A DNA stretch of 64,000 nucleotides, from contig NMRB01001193.1 in the NCBI GenBank assembly GCA_002633025.1, forward strand, positions 4,967-68,966. The letters are read 5' to 3'. Source of the stretch: Notospermus geniculatus (Eukaryota; Nemertea; Pilidiophora; Heteronemertea; Lineidae). The position numbers and the translations under genes are program-made. The notes under the pieces are model-generated. The model worked only from the letters and a program-made list of their open reading frames with translations, had not been told where the DNA came from and ran no database searches. The first letter of the stretch is position 1, and the number at the start of each line of letters is the position of its first letter. Of the stretch, positions 9,570 to 24,500 are shown in pieces.

Positions 9570-12500
9570 GTTTGTATCCAGCTAAATTAGTTTTTGTTTT
9601 CAATCTTAGTCTAACATTTCTCACTTTTGCCTTTTATTTTCCAGTTTCCTGAATACATTGTATAGTTCTTTGATTGTTGTATTCTGTGTTGCTGTATCTT
9701 CAAGAACTTGCATGGCTACGTGTTAATGAAACTAGGTCATTGAAGTTACTTTCTGACGGACTGCTGAAGTGATATCATATGGCATAGACTTATGATAGAC
9801 AGCAGCAGCAGCTACTGCCAAACTCATAAGACAGAATAGAATAGTGGTATCATTGTATAGTGTACCGTATACTTGGGATGATGTGCACATATGGGGCAGG
9901 TAGCTTGCCACGTCTAGTATGCTGGTATGGTGTGAATTTATAGTGCCCACTTTGCCTGATTAATTGCGAGATCATACATCATCATTCAGGGAGATAGAAA
10001 AGACCATGGCATCGATGTGTGTCATTCAGTCTGTTGTGTAACCTGATCCTGAACTAGCTACAGAAGCAGTGTGGCCCAATTGATCATTTGCCAGTCCAGC
10101 ATAAAAGAACATGAAAATCATCTGTATTCTCTGTAGTTACCGGTACCGGTACTGAATACCTGTAACAAAAGGCTACAGGGTGGTCCGACGAAAAATATCC
10201 CCAGAACAATTGTCATAAGACGATGAGCAGGGCTTAAGATAAGAGGAGTATTGGCTTAAAATACCGGTAGGCCCTACTCCTTGAAATCTCGAAATACTCC
10301 TCCGGTACTTTACTAATCAGGAATACCCATTTGAAGATCGAGTGAACAGTGGGCTCTTTCAATGCTGAATAGAAGAGTACCAGTATGATACTCTTTGCCC
10401 TCCAAAATTATCTCATTTAAAGCCCTCAATGTGGGACATTTTTTTTACTTTTCCTGTAGAGGCATTTATTAGGCCTAGTACTGTCTGGATATTTACTGGA
10501 ACTTGGTGAAACTTCTTTAGATTCTATCGGAGTCAATCTTGTGAATGTGGCTCGGCAGCAGCATTAGGCTATAAAATATACTCTCTTTTACACATTAAGA
10601 GGTCAGTCCTGGAAGACTACCGACAGTGTACATGAATTATGATTGACAGGTCATGTGGATAAATTCCGATCTCCTATAGTTGGCTATGACTGTGGTGGGA
10701 GTGCTCTTAAAACTTTTGGAGGTGTGCAGAAATGCGATTCCCCTCACAAATCCAAAGCCAACAGACCATACACTGTTACGAGGTGGTGTTGATCTTTTCT
10801 GAAAGCCAAATGCATGTCATTTTCAGGTTCGTTTCCCTAATACCGGACAAGCATTTCATGTTATGATCGTTCCCCCTGTGAACCAGGAAACTGAACCTGA
10901 AAATGACACTAAGATCTACACTTCACAAAATAGTGTAGGCCTATGTCGTGTTGGCTTTTTGGGTCTGTGGGGTAATGACGCATTTCTACACACCACAGAA
11001 AGTTCCTACCGCAATCATGGCCAATAGGAGATCGGAATTTATCCACATGACCTGTCAATCATAATTCATGTACACCGTGGGTAGTTTTCAGGACTGACCT
11101 CTTAATGTGTAAAAGAGAGTACATTTTTGTATATACAACATGTACGGCATTCCTATAAAAAGTGAATTTAAATATCTAAATATGCATGACTCACTTTCCA
11201 ACAATGAATTATCAAATTATGATTGTGAAGCATGACACAGTATTCGGCCATGTCAGATGTTCTGGGACTGACAACCACAATAACCTAGTTCTTCTCAATT
11301 CTAATAATATCTCTCTTGTGTATGCCATACAAAAGTTATATGCACATGGTTGTCAATGCTTGTCTCTGCAATGCTCAAAGCATGAACTTCACCTAGTCAT
11401 GCTATAATGCCGTGCGTGCATGTAGGCCTGGGACTATGCACGCCTATCACTGGATCTCCAGATGCACGTGTACTTCACCAAGTTCAAGGTCATATTATTG
11501 ATAAAACCATGTGGGAACCCATCCAGCTTGCACATAAACACAATGGCATGCTGAATAAAGTAATGAACACAATAGTTACCAGTAGTTGTATAATGCTGGG
11601 TTTGGGAATAGGAGCAGTCAGCCGCGCATATTGATAACAGATGGCAGCACAGTCTTAGCGGACCAAATGTACAGGAAATCTATTATGATCGCTGCTCGAT
11701 CGATAATGACTGGGTCCGCTAGATGCATTGAATTGGGCCCTAGTGACACCTAGTGGTCAACTCGCTGACAGCTCCTATTGGGGCTCATTCTTTGCACTTT
11801 TGATGCTGCATTAAGAATAAAGTGCATTGCCCAAGGACACACCACAAAAATATTGTCACTGGAGTTAGAAGCTAATTACCAATGTCTGACATATCTGAGT
11901 TATTAATACAATGTATTGTTTGAGGTCTACATTACAAATTGGTCACGTTCATCCTGTAGAATCATCTTTCCATGAATTTGCCTACGGTACATATTGCCAG
12001 TTACGTACCGGTAGATGTTATCTCATTTGATGAACAATCCTTATGTAAGGTGTGGTGCACTTATCAATTATTAATTGTGTTGCATTTTTGATAGGACTCG
12101 CTCCAGTCATGCGCCAGTTGCCATCTAAATGACACGTGAACTACTGTAGAACAATCACATGAAAAACACATCATTTGGTGCATCCAAATTCTGAGTCTCT
12201 GGTCCAGAATTACCCAGACTACAAGTTTTCAGCTTCCTAGGACTTTCCATCTGGGAGATATTGACCCCCCAAAACCACCCAAACTGGAAATTTCCATTCG
12301 CGGGTTCGTGAGGGGGTGTAACTCCTGCACTTTAAACCCCTGTCAAACCAAAACGGGTTGGAATTAGGCCCTGAAACTTTGCAAGTGTGCATTATACGTG
12401 ATAAGCAATTTTTAAGAATTTTTTCAGCAGAATCTGAGTCGGTCACCTGGGAAATTTTCTGAAAATTGACCCACTTGGCATGGAATGACCCAATTGCCAT

Positions 12501-15500
12501 TTTACAGTCTTTTCATAACTTTTAATAGTAAATAATCAGATGGTCTCAAATTAAAACAGGATGTTTGGGAAACTTAGATAATTTCCTTTTCCAGTTCCTT
12601 TCAGCTGATTCCTGTTCACAATTCTTTGAATGGTGACATTTTATATTTCAGACTTAAGCCAGGAAGAATTGCTCGAAACCAAGCTGTCAGAATTACGAAA
12701 TCGTCTTCAGTTTGCCAATGTCCTTAACCAAGAGAGAGAAAGTGATATCATGGCTTTGAGAAAACAATTCCATATCTTGAGAACACAACTCCAAGCAATG
12801 GTGAACAATAGCAGCGCAGGGTAAGAAAATACGTACAGCTTGAATTATTCATCTCAAATCTATAGGATTGTCTCTGTGTTCTCATGTACCGGTACCGGGT
12901 ATGGCCGGCCCTGATTATGACGTAGAGCGATGCAAAGTACATGTAGTCCATGGCATTTTGATGAAATGTACATGGATATAGATAAAAGTTGAGGTGTTAC
13001 AATCCACTGGTATTAAAATCTGAATCGTCTGGTACAAGAGATGAGAGAAGATGAAGGTCCAAACAATATCACTTTCGAAGTTTTTTTCTGAAATCTTACA
13101 TAAAACCCTATTATTTAGGTACTCATTAGAAAGTGCTTACTCGGAGCTTTCCAGTGAATGTGGCCAGTTTCCGATGCCTTTCAAGTGTTCTCCTTATTTT
13201 GGTTTCAACAAATGGCCTTGACAATGAAAGGGTTTTAAGGGAGCACGGTATTGGATCTCAAAAGCGTTGACAGCCGGCAGTCAAAAGCGTTGACTGCCAA
13301 CGTAGAAGGAGCCACCTAGTGGCAGTAAGACAAACTACAAAAATGCATTACAAAATGTACGTAGTAAATCGGGTCAATTCGCCGACAACATAGTTAGTCC
13401 CTGGGTTGGAGAGTGGCTTGGTGGCGCTGGCTGTCGAGAAAATGTGGCAATACGGGACTCCATTAAGTACTCCAAGGAATACATCAGTTTGCCTGTGCTC
13501 TGCTTTGTGTTTGTAGGTTTCAATAATTGCATTTCTTATTTCTCCTGTCCTGTTTGCAGATTATACCCAGGGGCGACCATACTGCCAGAAGATATCCGCC
13601 AACTCTTAGGCAATCTCTCCTACAGCAATCCCGACATCCAGCCACCAAGCATATTCCATTTATTGCCTCACATTGTCAGACATCCTGAGGGTCTCCAACC
13701 AGCGTTTAAATTATCGAAGGATCGGAGTGGAGGTAATGGAGGGTTTCCCGCTGCCACTCTTCACTCTAGTCATTGAAGAATGAAATGTGCCAAGTGACCA
13801 TTGGAAAATAGTAAAATGATTGATTTTGACCACGATTTTCATGATAACTCAGGAGTGACTAATGGAAATTCCAGAAGTGAAGAAAACTTTCCACAGTCCA
13901 GGGGGAACCCTGGTAATGGATAGTCATTCGCTGATGTCTGGTTCAGAATGCTGTAGTCAAAAGTGTTTTGAACAACTCCCTTGTCGCTCACTGTTTTCGC
14001 GCAGGTTTGGGAAATAGTTGATTACATGCAGGTCAGTGTAGACTGCAAAGAAAACATGAAAGTTGCTGACATCTTCAGACGGCCGTAGTCAAAGGTGTTT
14101 TAAACCACAAGACTGCAAAGAAAACATGAAATTAAATGTACGAACAATGGCTGGCCACTGTCTTTAGAATGAATTGTTTTACAACCCATGTAGGTCCCAA
14201 GAAAAGACCAAAATTTGACCCCCTCACTTTCCTGAGAACATCAGACTCAGAGGTTCTTAGCTATTGCTCATATGGTGATTAGGTGGCAACCACTAAGAAC
14301 CACTGATTACCTCAGGATGCCCCGAGCAGCTAAACAGAAGGAATTTGCCGGTGCTGCTGCTCTCTCTCATTACGTCATAACATCATTTCCGTTTGTTTTA
14401 AATTTCAGTTTCCATAGTTCTCGGTATCCCTACGATAAAGCGTGAGGGAGCAAGTTACCTTGACCAGACTCTGCGGTCTGTTTTGGATGGTTTAAATGAG
14501 GAGGAAAAGGAGTCTACCCTAATCATTGTTTTTGTTGCTGAGGTAAGAACTTCATTGTAGTGTCTCATGTAATAAAGGGGTTGTTCATTTTTGTCACTTG
14601 GGGCTCTCCNNNNNNNNNNNNNNAAAAAATTGACAATTTAAGTCCTTTTAGATGCATTTTCCTCGCATCTGAGAGCAAAATACTTGAATTTTTACGTGAT
14701 TAAATATTTCTTGCTAAAAAAAATCATTACTGTGCTACATGTAAAAATAGGGGGGCATACGCTCCCCCTGGATCCGGCCCTGCAACAGTCCATATCAACA
14801 CAAGTTATTTCCAGATGACTGAGAGGTTAACACGTTGACTACCAGCTACGAGCATACTCGTAGTCACTGGTGTCCTCCCCATTGTCGGTCTACGAGTATA
14901 CTCGTAGTAGGGCTAATGCATTTTCTATTAGTGATGATAAGCTGGCAATGACGAAGAGCCTTCCAATGATCATACTGGCAGTGGGGATTGACCAGATGTA
15001 TGGGGACACGCTAGAGGGCGTACAGCTACGACTCGTAGTTGACAATAATAAATAACTTGAAATAGGCCTGGTAGTCATGGCAATGGCGGATAAAATGATA
15101 TTTTAGCCATGGCAGTCAACGTGTTAAAACGATACATTCTATGTGGGCCTGTCTTCTCTTCCTGCTTGCCTAATCTGTGAATGTCTATCTCTTTCCTACG
15201 CCTACACCATGGAAGTATTAATATCGGTACTTCCATGGTGCTTGTGGGCGCTGTAGGCATACTATGTCCTATTATTGTTGTCAGAATGTTTTGTGGGTCA
15301 TGACCCAAGATTGATCATGCACTTCACTCAAATTTGTTGTATGTATATCGGCTTGAAAGGCACTTAGGCCTAGAAAAATAAATTGTGTGTTTCTGGTCAT
15401 CAGCGATTTCCAAAAATCGAGGGTCGGATGGTCGGGATTTTTTTTTTATTTTCCATTTTTGGTACAGATAATTTTATTGCAGCTACAGGGATTATACTAA

Positions 15501-18500
15501 AGGTTATCTAGAAGCCAGGAACAGCCTCAAAAGCTGATCTGGCATCCATGACTAAAGGCCTAGAGAGCAAAAGAGATTAATTTTGATAGATTTGATGCAT
15601 TTTTGTGAGAGAAAAAAATTTTGTTTCCTGGCCAGTCAGAATTTTTGAGGGTCGGTCGGAAAATTACAAATGACCGGAAACACACAATTTTTTTTTCTAG
15701 GCCTTACGATTTCAATGGTTGATCAAAGTAAACTCAGTATGATAAAGAGAGAATCAGGGCAGAGAATTTTCCATGATCAATGTGTGTAAATAGTGCATAT
15801 TTTAATTACAATTGTCATGGCTGTAAAGCCTGGCGTACATCGCACTTGCAACTGGAAGCAACTGATCTGATCAGTCGCTGGTGATGTACGCACTGCGCGC
15901 ACATCGCAAATTCAGCAACTCAGTAAAACTAGGAGGATCCAATCAGTCGTCGTGTCCTGACAACAATTCAGATGGGATGATTTGTTGTTTGTGTTTGGGC
16001 AGCTGTGACTGTGTGCAGGGTATTGTTTACGTGGATCTCGGTCTGATTTGGGATAATCAAGTGAAATGTTGGATGCGAAATGAATGAAAGGATAATGAAT
16101 CCCATAATGCATAGCAAAATGATAAATTGTCAGATAAAAAACTTGATTATTTGAGGAGACTTGCAGGGTTTCTGCCAGAAATATTTTTGAGGGTATGCAG
16201 TTCTTCAAAATCAGCAAAAAACCCCATGAAATTAAAGAAAATGGCCCTTTTCTCTTCCTTTGAGGGTACTCACAGCATACCCTGCGTACCCTCTGGCGGA
16301 AACACTGACTTGTTCCTGTAATGGCACAAGTTGTAAAAGAGTTTGAATTCAACTGAGTAATTGGTCCATTGATCTCACGCATGAAAATAAGCCAATACTA
16401 CTGCGACTCTAACATTGTGACAGTTTCAAAGCACTTCATATTATTACCCTCATAGCCTTTAGCCAAGTGGGATTTGGGTCAGCCAAAAAATAAGTTCTCC
16501 AGTCAAAAATTCTGTGGATATGAACTCAAGGTGCCAGTCCCCCCCCCCAAAAAAATTTTTTGCCAAATTGGAGGGTTAGTAGGCCTTTGGCAATTTGGCA
16601 TGGTGGGTAGCGCGACCCCTGCCCCCATGGGGGTTCAAGTGTTTTCTGACAAGGATTTTGTCCCTTTCATATGTGCGGTGGTCTAGGAAAACCCGTCGGA
16701 AGTCGCTGAATGATCAACAAGGGCTGTCAGATTGCCTGTGCATTGATCTGCTACTGTTTCGTAGTACACTTTAGCTATTGAAATTTGCGCGTTCACCAAG
16801 GCCATTAACACTTTCCTCAAACGCGACGTCCGCCGAGTTTTTCTAGACTGCCTCACATATTAGGGGAACAGTCTGATGTGCGACTATGAAAATTTGTAGC
16901 CAAATTAGGCATTCGGACTTTCAGAAGACAAGTTGTAAAATATTGTAGCCACTGGCAACATCATGGCTATTTTTCAATCCGTGGTATTCTAATATTCTTT
17001 AAATGTTGTGAAATGTGTTTGCATCAAATCCATGTACATGAACCTAAGTGCTGTTACCACCACATGAAGTACCATCAAAAATTCAACTTGCGTACAGAGT
17101 AATAGTTACTTAGCTCATGGGACCTGGTTCAGTGTATTGGCATCAGCTGCATTGATTTTCCAAAACTGAGGGGAATTGTACAATAGGGAAACAGGTGAAG
17201 CAAGTTATAATGGAACAAATACAGGCTCCAGATACTTGATGATGAACCGCTTCAGTCCGGAATCCTGGTGTAGTATATAGGACAGCAGGTTGTGAACCAG
17301 CATGCCATCTTATTACGGTATAATGATGATGGCCATGTTGGATATTATTTCATCAACCTGAGTTGAGCTGTTATCTGCAATACCTTGCCATGTAATGACT
17401 ACACACAGTTATGGTGGACCGGACTTCGTGCCCCGAACTCTTGTTTGGGTATGCCCACACAATAGAAAGATGAACGTTGTCGTAGGGCCTAACCGGGCGC
17501 TTGCGAAACCTCCCTAATAAAGCAACAGACCCTCTACCACAGGATATTCAAGGACAAAAACACTCCCTCAAAATGTGTTCGCCACGGGTCAATATGCTAG
17601 TGGTTCCTAATTGATGCAGGCATTTGACCAATTAAATTTCCTGTCCTCTGTTCGAGGTCTCGCTTATCTATCATAACGTATCTAGGTCTATTGTCATACT
17701 TGTTTCTGGATGTATTCATTGTCAGCATCCTGCAGATAGTTTTTGGAAAAAATACATAATGGTTTTTGAAAAAAACCAAGTGCAAATTCTTCTATTCGCT
17801 AAATCATTAACATGTTTACACACATAAGATGTATTGGTCTGTAATGTGATTTTGTAGGTCACCAGACATAATAAGTTTGGGGTCTTTATTCCTTAGCTAT
17901 GCTGCAAATGAATACTAAGACCAGTAGGGCCAACTGTTCGGTGCCGAAGAAAACTATGGATCATTTTCAGAGTGTTGTGAATTTTTAAAACTTGGTTATT
18001 TTTCTCAGAAAGTTGTTTTTGCAGGCTACTGATATCTATCAATCGCGGTGACTAGTCCATTGCCTAACCATAGTACGAAAAAATGTGTGGCTCAGCAATA
18101 ATTTTCCAATGAAAAGTCTTAAAAAGGTCTTAAATTTTATTGACACAGAGCTGCAAGAACCCTGACATGTCGTCCTATCACTATCAGATTCAGCTGATCC
18201 GACGTGGTGGTTTGGTGTCTCATTTCCCTTTTGTGTATCAGACATGTCAGATGCCTGAACTTACTCATGAACTTATGACCTAGGCCTCACTAGTCCTATG
18301 CTTATGAACAAGCCTTGGCCAAGTTCGATTGGTGTATACTCTAGGGCAGAGTGCGGGTCCTGAGAAAATTGCATGTGATTAACTTGTGATCACTTGTTCC
18401 ACCATGTGCGTATGTCGAGTACGAGTTCCAAAAGTAGGAGTTCCAAGCGAACGCTCAACTCTTGTGAAACATGGTGGACGCTGGTGTGAGGTACCGCGTC

Positions 18501-21500
18501 TAAGGCCTAAAAAAAAAAAAGGTGTGGTTCCGGTAACCCGACCGACCCTAATTTTTGCCCCCAAAATTCCCTACTCAACTTTTTTTATTGACCATTTTCG
18601 ACCATAAACAAAACCCATGTGCTCTCTGTGCTATAAATAACCTACTGACGAACTCTTCCGACGATGTCCGAGAAGAACTGAAGGTGTTTCTTGTCAACCT
18701 CAGTGGTAGCATTCAGTTTGATATATATGGCCTCCACCAGAAAGTGGTATTTACACCTACATGCAATATAAAATGCTAAGGTCAGGAGTAAAAAAGCAGA
18801 GCAAAATAAAAAAAAATCCCTCCCGACCGACCCTTACTGAAGGAGACCTCGTTACCGGAACCACACCTTTTTTTTTTTAGGCCTAAGATATGAACTGAAA
18901 AATATTTTGGACTTGGGCCATGAATAATGTTGTAGCATGATGACATGGACGTGTCATCGTTTGAAATGCACCGTCATGTAAATAGGGAAAAGAAAAAGTG
19001 AAATTTGTCCATACATTTTCATCGTCACTTGGTACTCTTCGCCATTTTGCTTGCAGTGTGTGCATGCGGCCTTAAGCCTGCCGCACACTGGAGCTATCTG
19101 CTGAGCAAAAAGTCATTCGAGACCGTTTGCTCAGCAGATAGCTCGCATGTGCACGTATTTTTTGGTGAGGCAGAAAACTCACCGAAAATATGTGCACACG
19201 CGAGCTCTCTGCTGAGCAAACGGTCTCAAATGACTTTTTGCTCAGCAGATAGTTGCAGTGTGTGGCAGGCTTTAGGTGTGCATGGACTCAAAACATGAAT
19301 GAGAAAGATCCCAACTTTTTATGTCTTTCTCTGTTTTCAGCCCAATGACTTACAATACGTCCAACAACAAGCTGAGTACCTAAAAAAGCAGTAAGTCCCG
19401 GTACCATTCATGAACAGCAAATATTGTCTTCACCACAGTTATTGTTCTCCAGCTTTCACAATGTGTATTCAGAACCCCCATTCCCCGGTGATCAATGGGA
19501 TTCAACACAGTACAACCAGACTTTCACATCATTTTTCCCGTCCAGAACTAATTGTAAAGTTGTCTCATCTGTCCATCATGATAACAGCACCAGTGCTGTT
19601 TAAAGAGATGGCTTGTGGCTGTTTACACACAACTGTGCAATTACACGAACAATTATTGTTAATTGGCTATCAAATGACAGTGAATTGTCTGGATTAACTC
19701 TTTCAGGTGGTATTCACCATTTAATATGATTGTCGATATTGGCCTGCAATGGTCGAGTTTGCCAGAAAATGCTATGATCGAGGGGGATATTTAGCAATAT
19801 ACACATTGAAAGTAAAAAAGCAACTGGTATCTCCCTAATAGTGAAATTTTTCTGACAGGGTCTCTTGCCTGTCACTCGCAGTCATCTTGCATACAAATTT
19901 TCGACATTCTGATTCAGGGCCTGCGGCTCAAATATTTTCGATCAAAAACATTTCTTAATTTGCTGAATTTGAGCTTACACGTAGAAATTTGTATGAAAGC
20001 GATAGGCCCTGTATTCATCTGTTCAGAAACTGTTATCAAAACTGTATCAACCCATACACGTGAAATATTATTGCACAATATGAGTTCAAAATGGGCAATA
20101 TTATTGCCAATCGTTCTTCTATCCATCATGCCAGAAGGATGACCCCCATTTTGCATCCCATACATATGTATAATATTGCACTTGTATGGGCCGCTTATGA
20201 CCTTGTGGAGTGGCAAAAGCCTTCATTGAATATATAATCAGAAAATATGAAGAAATATGTGACAACCTTGAACTGGGCATTTTCAACATTTTCTTAGAAA
20301 TTGGTTTTTATCTGCCGCACCCATTGTCATGAACGATACATAATATCCTGCTCATCATACAGTACAGGTCACAATTGACATCCCTACGGCTTCGCGTATG
20401 TTACTCGTAAGTTACGCGTAACTTACGCATAACTCACGGCTTTGGTTTCGTGTAAATCGCATTACTCACCCCGTTAATCACTGCACAGCAAGCAAAATTC
20501 GCGTAACTCACTGCGTAATTCACCTCGTAAGTTACGCGTAACATAGCTCGTGAGTTGTTGCGTAAGTTACGAGTGACTTACGCGTAACTTTTGCGAATTT
20601 AGGGATGTCAATTGTGACCTGTACTGTAATAATCAACATACGTCAGACTTCATTCAGCGTAAGGAAACAGGATCAATTTTTCAACCACAGTTGGGTTTCA
20701 TCAGAAAACTGATCGAAACTTTTAATTAACACATGATATTATAATTTCCCTGCAAAACTTGTTGATGGAGAACTGTATCAAGGTCGAGGAGGAAATAATC
20801 AATAGGGAACAGAAACCAAAGTTGCCACGTCCTGAGGTTGTTGACCAACACTGAACATATGTTGTCCGGACTTTTGATTGTACTTTCAATATGCTCAGTC
20901 TCCAACTGGCTTTGACCCGTAATTGCACGATGCATTGCAGCATCTGTCAAATCTGAAGCCATTGTGTCCTTGAATATGTTATTTGAGCTGATAGCAGGGG
21001 TTTAGTTAACATTTTTGGACAGGAATTACCGCATACACAAATATTTTCGTGGGATAATAAAATTTCACGAATTGAACATTTTTGTTCTGTTTTGCGTGGA
21101 TTGATGTTCGCGTCAAGGGTAGGGAAGGGAACTGACTCGGTTGTTGGGGGAAACGTTTATGCGTGTATTAATATATTCGCGGCGAAATTTTGATTTCGCG
21201 ATTTTCGCGAGAATTTTTACACGCAAAAATATTTGAGTATACGGTAGGCCTAATGACTTCTTGAACCAAAAAATCAGGAAGTATTGGGGCTTTTCTTGGA
21301 AGTCAATGTACTTCATATTAAAGCTAAAATACATTAGAAATTTAAAATTGTTTGGAAGTGCTTGACTTCCTGGAGCTGAAAATTCAGAAGTACTATATTT
21401 TGACTTCTGTGGCTTCCAAACTCCCTCAAACTAAACACTGTGATAGCGGGGGAGAGAGGGACCCTTGTCTGAACTTGTCCTGCCGCAGACGATATTTCTT

Positions 21501-24500
21501 CGCATTAAATACTGGATAGTTCCCCAATACCGTTCAGTATACAAACCTATAATTATCATACTGAGGTAGCGGACAAGGGCCTATTTTCCACGCCTACCAT
21601 GTCCATGCTCTTCATTCATGAATATTGATTTGATTAGTTGTACCCGCGTGAACTTGGCCAGGGATGCGGCCCTGGGAATGCGGTCAACTTCTGTGCCACT
21701 CTGAGCGGTATTGGGGGAACAATCCAGTGTTTCTCTTGATGGCAGTGTTTTATGTATAGAAAATTGGCTCAGTCTGCTAACATCTTTTTCCAGATTCACC
21801 GCTCCGGTGGAAGCAGGTCTCCTTGAGTTGATCTCACCCCCTGCAGCATTTTACCCTGACTTTGACACAATCAAGCTTACATTTGGTGACACCAAGGAAA
21901 GAGTCAGGTTAGTATGTTCCAGCCATTCTAAATAGACTCTATCACTCCAAAAGAGTGCAGCACCTGACGGGTCAGCGTCATGACATCCCGCACGTCATTT
22001 CATGATGTCTTGAGGTGAGACGAAAAAAAAAATCAAATTGTTTCACGACGTCATGATCACTGAAACAACTGGATTTTATTCGAATCATGTCACGGCGTTC
22101 AGAAATGACGTGTGGGATGGCATGACATTGACACGTCAGGTGATCCAACGCGCCTGCCCTGCCGGGATTGAACCCGTCACCTCTCAGACTCATGTCTGAT
22201 GTTCAATCACTGCTCCACACAGTGTTTCCGCCAGAGGGGGGATGGGGGGATGATCCCCTCCTCAAAAATTTCAAGGAGGGGATATCCCTCCCTCAAGTTT
22301 GCAGACTAAACGTTTTCAAATATCACTATTTTCACTTCAGTAGTGTTTTTCTTTAAAATTTGTTACATTTCAAATGCAATTTTCATGCAGAAGGAAGACT
22401 AATTTTGCATTTTGGAGTGTAAAAAATGACTCTGCAGGCCATTTTTAACCCAAAAACAAAAAAAAAATTTTTGGAAGAAAAAAATTTTTTCGAAAAAAAA
22501 GATTTCAAAAAATTTTTTTCCTCCCCCCTCCTTGACAATCCTGGCGGAAACCCTGCTCCACTGTGCCCTCGATCATCTTCATATTCCTAACTTCCGTTTA
22601 TATAGGTGGCGCACGAAGCAAAACCTCGACTATGCATTCCTGATGATGTATGCCCGAAGTCGGGGAACGTACTACTGTCAGGTAGGTTCACTGTCATAGA
22701 TAGATTGGTTACAAATGAAGTACAGTGCACCCTCACTCTTACGAACCTCGATTTTACGCACTCCCGGATATTACGAACCCAAAGTCTGGCTCCCAAAATT
22801 TCATGACATGTACATGTATGTAATTTGCCCTGTTCAGTCGGCCGACACAAACCAAATTATCCAAGCTTGGGTTTGATAAGTGTGCAATACAAACCAAATT
22901 ATCCAAGCTTGGGTTTGATAAGTGTGCAATACAAACCAAATTATCCAAGCTTGGGTTTGATAAGTGTACAATACAAACCAAATTACCCAAGCTTGGGTTT
23001 GATAAGTGTGCAATACAAACCAAATTATCCAAGCTTGGGTTTGATTAACGCATGTTTGAGCCTTTAATCAGGCAAATATTCAATNAAATAATCGATTGAA
23101 CAGTCTATAGGATGAGGGGTGAGGATTGATGAAAACCTTAATTTTGCCTATCTCCAAGTGGTGAGGTAAGCAATTTGTTTTTTTTTGCCATTTTATCAAA
23201 ACCTGAAAAAGTGAGATAGGCAAATATCTTAGCAGGGTGACGATGTTACCATGTTTGCTACAACCAACCCCACCTATAGTTCAGGTCAAATGTGGGCTGC
23301 AATACCAAAGCATGTGGAAGTGGGCCTTATCACTCTGGACCAGTTGTACAGGCCTTACATCATTATTCAAATAGTATCCAAACAAACTTCTAAAACTGCA
23401 CAGGCAGTGAAGCAGAAGAGATTTTCTGATCAGGTCATTTTTTACTTTCATGTACTAAAAACGGTTTTTGACGATTTTTTGGGAAGTCAATTCGGACATT
23501 CAGATGCCCTTTGGTACAAAGGTGGCCGGTATCAATGTCAATATATGTGAGGAAACTCAGCCCTTCCCAGTGGATATTCAAGGAAATATTAGCTCTGTTA
23601 CAACCTACCCCTGTTACAACCAGCCCCGGTCTCCCCTATAGTTCAATGCATCCTCCCAGAGCAGGGCTTTGGTCTCGCTCCTCTCCATAACTCGCATGTG
23701 AGTGGATGAAGAGGAGCGAGGTAAAAACCCCTGCTGTGGGAGGATGAGTTCAATGGAAATGACCAGGGACTTAACTCTTTCAGCCCTAGGCGATTTTTCG
23801 CCGCGACTCCCAGATCCAAGGCGATTTTCTGAAGAAAAAAAATATTTCGAGATTTAAAAAAAAAACTACTTACCCAATCTTATATTGTAGAAAATTGGGT
23901 TTAGGGGTGGCCGTATATACTCGTTCATAGATTTGAGAATGATTTTGGCGAACGGATATATCCGTCTGTAGGGCTGAAAGAGTTAACCTTGACAGTGAAT
24001 TGAAAAAGGCATGTACTGTTGAAATTCTTGTAAACATTAGTCGTAATTCAATCGATATACGTCGGTCTATCGCATGAAGATTATGATAAAGTTGGTGTTG
24101 GTGATAGTAATTTCGATGAATGCATTTCTCTATTCATTCCTTCTTCTTCCTCATGTTCACCAGTTGGTAAAGAATCTTGGTACGTTTCAATGTTTTCCTT
24201 TCACTGGTAAAAAATACTACAGATCGTCACAGTTGTTGTTTTTTCGTAGGGAATACAGGGTTGTAAGAGAAATTAGAAATGGAGTATGCAGTAGAAGGTT
24301 CTTGTTGGGTTTGGTTGAGTGCTTGTACATTAGGAGATTTATTGCTAGGAATCTGAGTTATCTCTTAGTTATCTTCCACATCCGTTGATACCTACTGTTA
24401 ATTTGCTTAGATATCCAATTTTTGGGATGCAATCAGGGAAAACAGCTGAGGTAATTTGGTACAGAAGTTTCTTCTCGATACTTCTAAACATTACCTTTGA

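Noticed and set aside
22754-23067. Open frames of 80-92 codons with repeated peptides on both strands
   Set aside because: They exist only because the 42-bp repeat unit is a multiple of three and lacks stops; no splice context or family similarity.
23251-23550. 99-codon plus-strand open frame in the MGAT4 intron
   Set aside because: Considered as the missing MGAT4 exon, but it lacks LEDD and EWMILEF and has no acceptor or donor in the right phase.
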